A stretch of DNA of 64,000 bases, from positions 1 through 64,000 of the forward strand of contig CALXDH010000002.1 in assembly GCA_944387015.1 (NCBI GenBank). Direction: 5' to 3'. Made by a program: the position numbers and the translations under genes. Positions 57,507 to 64,000 of this stretch are shown here, piece after piece. Below the pieces are notes generated by a model. It was not told where the DNA came from and ran no database searches. It worked only from the letters and a program-made list of their open reading frames with translations. This DNA comes from an uncultured Oscillospiraceae bacterium. GTDB taxonomy: Bacteria > Bacillota > Clostridia > Oscillospirales > Oscillospiraceae. Every line of letters starts with the position of its first letter. Position 1 is the stretch's first letter.

Positions 57507-58790
57507 ATGAACTTTATGCCCCTGATCCTCCTGCTGGTGCTGTTTGTCTGCAACATTCCCATCGCATACTCTCTGATGCTGTCGGTGCTGTATTATTTCG
57601 TGTTTTGCAATGATACGCTGGCGCCCTACATGATTTTTCAGAAGATGGTGGCCCAGGGAGAGTCGTTTACGCTGCTGGCCGTGCCGTTTTTTGTGGCGGT
57701 GGGCGTTATCATGAACTACTCCGGTATTGCGAGCCGGCTGATGAATGTGGCCGATATGCTCACCGGACGCATGATCGGCGGCCTGGCCCAGTCCAACGTG
57801 GTGCTCAGCGCCCTGATGGGCGGCGTGTCTGGCTCTGCCAATGCAGATGCCGCAATGGAAGCAAAAATGCTGGTACCGGAGATGACCAAGCGCGGTTACA
57901 GCAAAGGCTTTTCCGCCGGTGTTACGGCGGCGTCCGCTGTGCTGACCCCGATCATCCCTCCGGGAATCTGCCTGATCCTCTACGGCAGCCTGGCCAATGT
58001 TTCCGTGGCAAAGATGTTCCTGGCCGGTTATGGGCCCGGCCTTTTCCTGATGGTTTGCCTGATGGTCGCTGTGCACTTTGTGGGCAAGAAAAAGGGATAT
58101 GTGGGAACCAGAGACTACAAAATGGCGTGGAAAGATATTTTCACCACGCTCAAGGATGCATTCTGGGCACTGCTGATCCCGCTGGGCATCATCATGGGAC
58201 TGCGCATGGGTGTCTTCACTGCTACGGAGGCCGGTGCGGTCTGCGTGTTCTACTGCATTTTTGTGGGAATGTTTATTTACCGGGAGCTGAAGATCAGCAT
58301 GATTCCCCAGATGATCCGGGAGTGCGTCACCAGCACGGCCGGCGTTATGCTGATTATCTGCGCGGCGTCCTCTTTCGGCAACTACCTGAGCTGGGAACGG
58401 ATCCCCACGCAGCTGTCTGAGGTGCTGCTGACGCTTACCAGCAATAAGTATGTGATGCTGCTGCTGGTGAACCTGTTCCTGCTGGTGGTCGGCATGTTCC
58501 TGGAAGGAACGGCGGCCCTGATCATCCTGACGCCGCTGCTGGTCCCCACGATGACTGCGTTGGGAGTGGACCCCATCCTGTTCGGCATCATCATGTGCGT
58601 CAACGTTACCATGGGCGGCATCACGCCTCCGTTCGGAACGCTGATGTTCCTGACCTGTTCGATTATCAAGGTGAGCATTAAGGATTTCCTGAAAGAATCG
58701 TGGGTTTTGATTCTGACGATGATCATTGGCCTGCTGGGAATCACTTATATCCCGCAGATCACCCTGTTTTTGCCGAATCTGCTGGGGTAA
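57507..58790 (+). CDS. TRAP transporter large permease (DctM type)
   Basis: This is a 427-residue, 12-13-helix permease with ALMGGVSGSANADAAMEAKM, TPIIPPGICLILYGSLA and GGITPPFGTLMFLT, all typical of DctM. It is only distantly like the first DctM in this window, so the two TRAP systems are not a recent duplication. AAGGAGG precedes ATG 57507. Confidence 0.94.
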   Translation: MNFMPLILLLVLFVCNIPIAYSLMLSVLYYFVFCNDTLAPYMIFQKMVAQGESFTLLAVPFFVAVGVIMNYSGIASRLMNVADMLTGRMIGGLAQSNVVLSALMGGVSGSANADAAMEAKMLVPEMTKRGYSKGFSAGVTAASAVLTPIIPPGICLILYGSLANVSVAKMFLAGYGPGLFLMVCLMVAVHFVGKKKGYVGTRDYKMAWKDIFTTLKDAFWALLIPLGIIMGLRMGVFTATEAGAVCVFYCIFVGMFIYRELKISMIPQMIRECVTSTAGVMLIICAASSFGNYLSWERIPTQLSEVLLTLTSNKYVMLLLVNLFLLVVGMFLEGTAALIILTPLLVPTMTALGVDPILFGIIMCVNVTMGGITPPFGTLMFLTCSIIKVSIKDFLKESWVLILTMIIGLLGITYIPQITLFLPNLLG

Positions 58791-58791
58791 G

Positions 58792-59562
58792 ATGCCTATG
58801 AAATTATTTGACTTATCGGGAAAGAAGGCCATCGTAACAGGCGCGTCCCGGGAGACCGGATTGTGTTACGCACAGGCGCAGGCCCTGCATGAAGCCGGCG
58901 CAGAGGTGGTTTTGCTGGGCGGATCGGAAAAAAATCTGGAGCATATGCGCCAAGTGACCGGCGGCCCGGAATCCGGGTATCACGTTGTGAGCGGAGATTT
59001 GACCGACAAATCTTCCCGGGAAGAGGGATTTGCCCGGGCGCTGGAGTGTCTGGGAGGCAGGGTGGACATTCTGCTCAACGGAGCGGGGACCCAGTTCCGC
59101 TGCCCGGCGGCAGAGTTTCCGGCAGAAAAGTGGGCGCATGTGCTGGACATCAATCTGTCTGCCATGTTCTATATGTGCCAGCTGGCCGGCCGGGTGATGC
59201 TTGAGCAGGGAAGCGGCAAGATTATCAACATTGCCTCCATGAATTCCTTCCTGGGCGGTCACATTGTGGCGGCCTATGCCGCCAGCAAAGGCGGCGTGGT
59301 ACAGCTGACCCGGGCCCTCTCCAATGAGTGGATGCCCTGCGGGATACAGGTCAATGCCATTGCACCGGGATTTATGGAGACCGAGCTGAGCCATGACATG
59401 ATGATCAGCCAGACGGGAAAGGAGATCACGGCGCGGATCCCGGCGAGACGCTGGGGAAAACCGGAGGATTTGAAGGGCGTAACCGTATTTCTGGCATCGG
59501 CGGCTTCAGATTATCTCTCCGGGGCGGTGATCCCGGTGGATGGAGGCTATCTCGGCAAATGA
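58792..59562 (+). CDS. SDR family oxidoreductase
   Basis: This 256-residue short-chain dehydrogenase is the last gene of the operon, 1 bp after dctM. Nucleotide-binding motif TGASRETGLC (the usual GIG is ETG), LNGAGT in place of NNAG, catalytic Ser in NIASMNSF, YAASK with the catalytic Tyr and Lys, and the C-terminal SGAVIPVDGGY. It probably oxidises or reduces a hydroxyl/keto group of the imported acid or its CoA ester with NAD(P). ATG 58798 is an equally possible start. Confidence 0.92.
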   Translation: MPMKLFDLSGKKAIVTGASRETGLCYAQAQALHEAGAEVVLLGGSEKNLEHMRQVTGGPESGYHVVSGDLTDKSSREEGFARALECLGGRVDILLNGAGTQFRCPAAEFPAEKWAHVLDINLSAMFYMCQLAGRVMLEQGSGKIINIASMNSFLGGHIVAAYAASKGGVVQLTRALSNEWMPCGIQVNAIAPGFMETELSHDMMISQTGKEITARIPARRWGKPEDLKGVTVFLASAASDYLSGAVIPVDGGYLGK

Positions 59563-59582
59563 CGGTAAACGGGCTGAAAATG

Positions 59583-59617
59583 GGGCTGGAAACACAGTGC
59601 TGTTTCCAGCCCGTTTT
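59583..59617 (+). terminator. Terminator of the CoA-transferase/TRAP operon
   Basis: GGGCTGGAAACA / TGTTTCCAGCCC, loop CAGTGC, then GTTTTG. Confidence 0.88.
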
Positions 59618-59674
59618 GCCTTTGTCAGCCAGGTGGAGAAGAGATGCCGGGACTTCGGCAGGCGCGCAGACAAA

Positions 59675-59709
59675 AAAAGAAAGACACGCATATTGCGTGT
59701 CTTTCTTTT
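59675..59709. terminator. Second terminator-like hairpin
   Basis: A perfect 16-bp stem AAAAGAAAGACACGCA / TGCGTGTCTTTCTTTT, loop TAT; A- and T-rich ends work in both directions. Confidence 0.82.
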
Positions 59710-59892
59710 GAGTTATCCGACCAAAATCGATACGGCTGTAGCGGGAGTGCTTTCAGCTGCTTACGTTTTTGGGGGCTTTGAAAAGAGCATAACGATGGTG
59801 ATCTATGCCCTTTCAAAAATTTCCGATTGTTAAAATCAAAAGCGGAAGTTTTTTCGCAAGTATCGAAAACCTTGTAAGTCAGAAGGAAAAGA

Positions 59893-59943
59893 AAAACACC
59901 ATTGATGTCCTAACCTCAAAGGTCCGGAAGTCAATGGTGTTTT
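59893..59943 (-). terminator. Terminator of the SMC-like ATPase transcript
   Basis: A 13-bp stem AAAACACCATTGA / TCAATGGTGTTTT with a 25-nt structured loop holding ACCT-CAA-AGGT; on the minus strand it is followed by TTTTTCTTTTCC. Confidence 0.8.
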
Positions 59944-60020
59944 CAAAGCTTTGTTTCACAGCAGTTTTAGACTTTCAGGCTATAAGCCGAAATTGGGCTT
60001 TCGATTAAATTTCTTCATCT

Positions 60021-63000
60021 TTATAGCCCTTCATTTTTCAGCAGCCTGCTTTGATCGTAGATTCGTTTTGTGATTTGCAGACTATGTTCTTCTTCCCGGA
60101 AGAACCGAAGCTCCTGAAAATCACTCTCCAGAAAACTAAACTTACGCCGGAAGAGCTTCGCTACATTTTGATTGGCGGTTGTAAAGAAAATCTGACGTCG
60201 GTGCGTGACTGCGATCTCTCGAAGAAAATCCATCAAGGCCAATACATTGAGATCATCAATATTTGCGACAGGTTCATCCAACAGCAAAAAATTAGGAACG
60301 AATGGTGTCGCCAAGTTCATCTGAAAGAACACAGAAATCACCAGAGCCGTGCGCTGCCCAGTGCTCATATGGTTGATGGAGACCTTTTCTTCATTACGAA
60401 AGGCAACTAGCTGACCGTCCACTATATCCAGCCTCGAAAACTCCTGCGGGGAATGAAGGGCCAGAAAGATCCGGCTGATCTGTTTGATGTTTTGGTAGAT
60501 AAATGCATCAGCATAGGAGTCTGGAGACTGAAGACATTCCAGTTCATCTCGCAGTTTATAACAACGACCCAGCTTTTTTTGGATGTCATCGATCTTTTTT
60601 TGATAGGACTCTTTTTTGACTTTATTCTCCGTAAATACTATGATTTCACGCGCTTGGCGATGGAGATTTTCACAAAGGGTCTGGATGGCCGCTCCGTTCA
60701 GTGCGGGATCCACCGCTGTTCCTCCCACGGTATCCCAAAAGATAGCAAGTCGCTCCAACCGCACGGTATCCTTCTTCAGATTTTCTAACTGCTGTTCTAC
60801 TTGACGTTGATTCTGCCCGATTTGTTGCAGTTCTTTTTGAAGCTCTTCCTGCTCGGTTTTCTTTTGCGAAAGGGCCGCATCAAACTCTCCCTGATTTTTT
60901 TCCCAATGTTGCAGAAGGGAGAAAAACACTTTGATCAGTGTTTCGTTTGACTCCTCCGGGTCAAAATGTTCAGCACATTGGGACGGGATAGAATCAAAAA
61001 AGATCTGCCGACTTTTGCAAATCTCTTCCAACGTCCCGCTAACAGATGCCTGCTCCACTTCTTTCACTAGCTGACTCTTTATCGTCTCGAATTCACTCTT
61101 CACCTTGGAACAGGCTTCTTGTGTGTCTGTTATGGCTTTGTGAAGAGCATCGGAGCTTCGAATGTCTGGAAAATCCTGGCGAATGTTTTGCAAAGCCTCA
61201 TGATAGGTCTGCGCAATAATCTCCTGATTGTTTAACTGCTTCAGTGTGGATTTCACAGTTTCATATTGATTGCGGACGTTCTGCCGCATTTGATAAAGAG
61301 TCTGCAGTTGCTGATCCCCCAAGGCCGACTCTCTCCGCAAGTGCTCCTGCAGGACCTGTTCCGTGATCCCCTCCGTTCCGCACAGGGGACAAGTATGGCG
61401 CGTTGCGTTCATTTGGTAGAGCTCTAGTCCCGCGGCACTCAAAGCGGAAAAGAGGGTGGCTTGTTTTTCCTGGTCGAGCTCCTTTTGAGCAATCTGGGTT
61501 TCTAGGTCATCCATCTGCGTCTGCAGTCTAAAGCGTTGCTGTTGCATTTGTCGGATCTGCTCTCGGAGCTGTTGAGGTGTAGCCTCAACTGCCATCTCCA
61601 AAGCGGAACCGTACTTCTCTTTCAAAGTCCTCAAACGATTGGCGGTAGTCTCAAGGGCCTTTAACTGTTCGATATAGTCCTGATATGCTGCAAAGCGATT
61701 CAGATGTTCCGTGTGGAATCGTAACTGCATTATCAAGGGAACCAACTCATACAAGGAAGAGACGGTCCTTTCAGAAGTCGCACACAGCTCCGTGTCCCTC
61801 TCAATCTCTTGGGTTAGACTGCGTTCCTTCTCTATATTAGATGCGAGGATTTCTGTAAGTCTTTCATATTCCGCCGAAAGGACGGAGAGCTGCTCTTTTT
61901 GAACGTCCCGCGCTTCTGCCAGTTGCGCCCTAGAAGGAACGGGATCAAAGCTTTTCACCTTATCATATTCCGCTAAGAGCCTCTGGGTCTCTACCAGGAT
62001 CTTCTCCGGTCCTGCGCCCTGGCCGAAGTTCAGACCAGATGCAGCGAGATATGCCTCAAAGGAATCCACGTCCACCGATGATGCACAGGTCAAGGCATCT
62101 ACCTGTATTTGCAGCGTTTCCAGATTATCCTCATACTTCGCAATTAGATCAGCACATTTGCTCGTGTAATTCTGCACATTACGCCACATTTCCTGTGTCT
62201 CTGGCCCATACAGAATTTGAGAAAAAAGCTCTGTCAGCTTTGGCTGGTTTCTGACAAATAGGAAGGTCTCTTCTGCGGACAAGTAATTAAAGCGGTGAAA
62301 TAAGTTTGGTAACTGAGGATGTGTACGATTGGTACTCCGGTTTCTGTAAAATTGCCGCTCCCGTTCTTTTTTCTTTGCGGGCTTCAATGGTGGGGCGAGT
62401 GCCACCGATCGTCCGTCCACTTCTACGGACAGCACAGGCGTTGCCTGTATGGACTCAGATTGTGAAGCATTGTCCTGAATGCTCCTGACCTCTCCCGTCA
62501 TGGCTAGTTCAATTGCCGAGAGCAGGGAGGTTTTCCCAGAACCATTGAGGCCATAGAGCAGATTGACATTCCGGAAAGGAACATTCCAGTCTTTAGGATA
62601 ACAGTGGGCACGGAATCCTCGGGGAATGAAAATAGAACGCAACTTAGTAAGATGCTGGCCATCCACTACATCGATAGAAGAAATCGTTGATTTCTGACTT
62701 TCGGTTTTTCCATCCAAATACGCGTCCAGATTCTTTTTAGCATATTCGTCAAGGCAAAAACTCATGCCCTTATTCTCTAGCTGGGTCAGCCAAATATCGC
62801 TGGGCTGTTGCACCTTTTCGTCCGTGGCATCCACCGAGATTCGGCCAATGGGGATGGCCTCTGATAGATGTTCCAGAGAAAAGAGCAGGTTCCTTGTGTA
62901 CTCTGTATTACTGGTGAAGGCAATCTGATGTCTGGGATCGACTTTTCGTAGTTCCTCTTCCCTTAACACGCTGATCCAGTAGATATTCCAGCTGATATCG

Positions 63001-63242
63001 TTGGCCAAACGGAAATAAACAGGCTCAATTACCTCAGAAACAAAGTGGTCCCCCCATTCAGTCCATTTGCGCCATTGCTCCGCTGTCTCGTGGTAGGTAA
63101 AGAGATAGTATGCAAAGACTCTGTGAGGATCCCCATACTGCTGATTTGCCCAAACGTAGGGAATACCCTGCCAAACGCAGAGGGAGTCCGGTGTGAGCCC
63201 TGTGGCCTGAATAGTCTCAAACATCAGATCTGCTTCCGCCAT
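60021..63242 (-). CDS. Rad50/SMC-like ATPase with zinc-hook motif and novel N-terminal domain
   Basis: This is a 1073-residue protein. Residues 1 to about 200 are an unrecognised domain rich in W, Y and F (NDISWNIYWISVLREEEL, NTEYTRNLLFSLEHL). The ATPase follows: Walker A GLNGSGKTS (K237), a long coiled coil broken by a zinc-hook-type CPLC (618-621), a returning coiled coil, the ABC signature MSTGQ (959-963), Walker B FLLLDEP (D989, E990) and FFTTANQ. It is thus a Rad50/SbcC-like machine with a large extra N-terminus. It overlaps the upstream gene by 26 bp. Lower GC than the rest of the window suggests transfer. A role in phage defence or DNA processing is inference. Confidence 0.85.
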   Translation of the reverse strand: MAEADLMFETIQATGLTPDSLCVWQGIPYVWANQQYGDPHRVFAYYLFTYHETAEQWRKWTEWGDHFVSEVIEPVYFRLANDISWNIYWISVLREEELRKVDPRHQIAFTSNTEYTRNLLFSLEHLSEAIPIGRISVDATDEKVQQPSDIWLTQLENKGMSFCLDEYAKKNLDAYLDGKTESQKSTISSIDVVDGQHLTKLRSIFIPRGFRAHCYPKDWNVPFRNVNLLYGLNGSGKTSLLSAIELAMTGEVRSIQDNASQSESIQATPVLSVEVDGRSVALAPPLKPAKKKERERQFYRNRSTNRTHPQLPNLFHRFNYLSAEETFLFVRNQPKLTELFSQILYGPETQEMWRNVQNYTSKCADLIAKYEDNLETLQIQVDALTCASSVDVDSFEAYLAASGLNFGQGAGPEKILVETQRLLAEYDKVKSFDPVPSRAQLAEARDVQKEQLSVLSAEYERLTEILASNIEKERSLTQEIERDTELCATSERTVSSLYELVPLIMQLRFHTEHLNRFAAYQDYIEQLKALETTANRLRTLKEKYGSALEMAVEATPQQLREQIRQMQQQRFRLQTQMDDLETQIAQKELDQEKQATLFSALSAAGLELYQMNATRHTCPLCGTEGITEQVLQEHLRRESALGDQQLQTLYQMRQNVRNQYETVKSTLKQLNNQEIIAQTYHEALQNIRQDFPDIRSSDALHKAITDTQEACSKVKSEFETIKSQLVKEVEQASVSGTLEEICKSRQIFFDSIPSQCAEHFDPEESNETLIKVFFSLLQHWEKNQGEFDAALSQKKTEQEELQKELQQIGQNQRQVEQQLENLKKDTVRLERLAIFWDTVGGTAVDPALNGAAIQTLCENLHRQAREIIVFTENKVKKESYQKKIDDIQKKLGRCYKLRDELECLQSPDSYADAFIYQNIKQISRIFLALHSPQEFSRLDIVDGQLVAFRNEEKVSINHMSTGQRTALVISVFFQMNLATPFVPNFLLLDEPVANIDDLNVLALMDFLREIAVTHRRQIFFTTANQNVAKLFRRKFSFLESDFQELRFFREEEHSLQITKRIYDQSRLLKNEGL

Positions 63243-64000
63243 CCGTAATATCCCCTTTCATGATTGTACTACGCCCTTGCGTGATCTCAGTGGACAGCAT
63301 AGGTGCGCAAGCGAGTTTGTGTCCTTTTGCCTCAAAATAAAACACACGGATAAACTGACGGAGCAGATCCTCATCCCCGTTGCACTCCGTCTCTCTTAAA
63401 AACTTGACATATTGCTGTGCCTGGCGTGGTGTCTGTGCATAGGCCACCAGAGCCCCCTGTTCCTCAATCTGCAGATTAATGCTGGGCTTACCGGGCTGGG
63501 CCGGTCGGTAGCAAAAGCTATGTGGGGCTTTCAGCGGAGCACACTGAGGGGGAAGCTCTCCCTGAAGTATGCTAATTAGGTACAAAAGCTGCTCTAAATG
63601 AATGGAGGCGTTTTCTTGCTCTTGCTCATCCAGAAGTAGTGTCCAAGCGCTTAGGTTTTCCTTTTCGTCGATTTCCAGGATATTGTTTGGAAATGCCTCC
63701 AACGCTAACGCAAAAAAACGGTCGGCCGCCCATCGGTCCGTCGTGTCTAGAGGAAAACGGTATGGGTCATCTACATCACGGCTGTTTTGGTGGAGATGCG
63801 GGTATTCTTGAGATATCCGATTGATTCTCTGCTGGAGGGTCTCCAAGTTTGGCGCCTGCTCCACCCAACTCCGTGTACCTTCATCATAGCAACGGCGTGT
63901 CTGGGCGTGGATGTCTGGAACACTTACCTTCCCATAACCATTAAAGTCAAGATTTGGAATCTGTAACCCTAGTGCCTCTTCTTGTGATAGGCTGAACCAC
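63217..64000 (-). CDS. Unrecognised partner protein of the SMC-like ATPase (N-terminus outside the window)
   Basis: The frame is open to the window edge: it reads back from the GTG at 63864 through EGTRSW and DFNGYGKVSVPDIHAQT without a stop, so the visible 260 residues are a C-terminal part. No family is recognised. It contains an acidic helical region (ILEIDEKENLSAWTLLLDEQ), LEQLLYLISILQGELPP and a cysteine-poor C-terminus. Its stop lies inside the ATPase start (26-bp overlap), implying translational coupling and probably a joint complex. Low GC matches the ATPase. Confidence 0.7.
   Translation of the reverse strand, partial: WFSLSQEEALGLQIPNLDFNGYGKVSVPDIHAQTRRCYDEGTRSWVEQAPNLETLQQRINRISQEYPHLHQNSRDVDDPYRFPLDTTDRWAADRFFALALEAFPNNILEIDEKENLSAWTLLLDEQEQENASIHLEQLLYLISILQGELPPQCAPLKAPHSFCYRPAQPGKPSINLQIEEQGALVAYAQTPRQAQQYVKFLRETECNGDEDLLRQFIRVFYFEAKGHKLACAPMLSTEITQGRSTIMKGDITDGGSRSDV

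Larger units (their letters stand above)
59563..60020. other. Composition boundary region with three hairpins
   Basis: There is no gene in these 458 bp. Three strong hairpins are present (59583-59612, 59675-59709, 59893-59943). GC drops from here to the window end. No tRNA or direct repeat marking an integration site is visible. Confidence 0.55.

Noticed and set aside
59540-60008. Short open frames in the boundary region
   Set aside because: They span terminator hairpins and have no ribosome sites or recognisable proteins.
59563-60020. Integration site (att) of a mobile island
   Set aside because: GC falls here, but I found no tRNA gene, integrase or direct repeat in the window to support it.

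Overview
The window looks like chromosome of a high-GC, strictly anaerobic Firmicute of the Oscillospiraceae type (Flavonifractor/Lawsonibacter/Oscillibacter-like). This placement is inferred from gene content and base composition; there is no rRNA in the window. The support is: a Gram-positive division cluster (SepF, DivIVA), MutL of the endonuclease type, a RicT/PSP1 protein, pyruvate phosphate dikinase, pyruvate:ferredoxin oxidoreductase, lipoprotein-anchored TRAP binding proteins and no respiratory genes. I found no tRNA, rRNA, CRISPR array, insertion sequence or prophage.

Layout. 1-6.8 kb: mismatch repair and tRNA/RNA housekeeping (end of mutS, CPBP protease, AEC carrier, mutL, DUF6440, flavoprotein, miaA, hfq), with a duplicated mutS 3' end beside a cluster of small palindromes. 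6.9-10.1 kb: envelope and division cluster (HlyD-like protein, YggS, SepF, DivIVA). 10.1-16.3 kb: HAD hydrolase, an XRE regulator translationally coupled to an MBOAT/SGNH surface-acylation pair, and lepA. 16.4-22.7 kb: carbamate kinase divergent from carA and a giant carB fused in frame to dapF. 22.9-28.1 kb: small membrane proteins, a MarR-MATE pair, and a second MarR driving a YczE-type membrane protein/cytidylate-kinase-like fusion broken by an in-frame TGA. 28.1-32.3 kb: a TRAP transporter operon in the order M-P-cyclase-Q, with a frameshifted cyclase gene and a sigma-54-type promoter. 32.5-39.8 kb: ppdK, holB-ricT, a HAD-IIB phosphatase and a membrane-bound XRE regulator. 40.0-45.0 kb: a minus-strand peptide-use cluster (symporter, M29 aminopeptidase, PepT, M24 peptidase). 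45.6-50.5 kb: pyruvate:ferredoxin oxidoreductase and a MalY/PatB lyase.

51-59.6 kb is the most coherent catabolic module: a FadR-type regulator, divergent from an operon encoding a solute-binding-protein fold without signal peptide, two class III CoA-transferases, a MaoC hydratase, a complete TRAP transporter (P, Q, M) and an SDR dehydrogenase. It suggests uptake of an organic acid, CoA activation, (de)hydration and redox conversion; the substrate cannot be told from sequence. A promoter and a perfect FadR-type operator (TGGTACTACCA) lie in front of it.

60-64 kb has visibly lower GC and a different codon choice. It holds a 1073-residue Rad50/SMC-like ATPase with a zinc-hook CPLC motif and an unrecognised N-terminal domain, translationally coupled to an unrecognised upstream partner that runs off the window. 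It resembles the ATPase modules of defence or conflict systems and is the best candidate here for an undescribed system.
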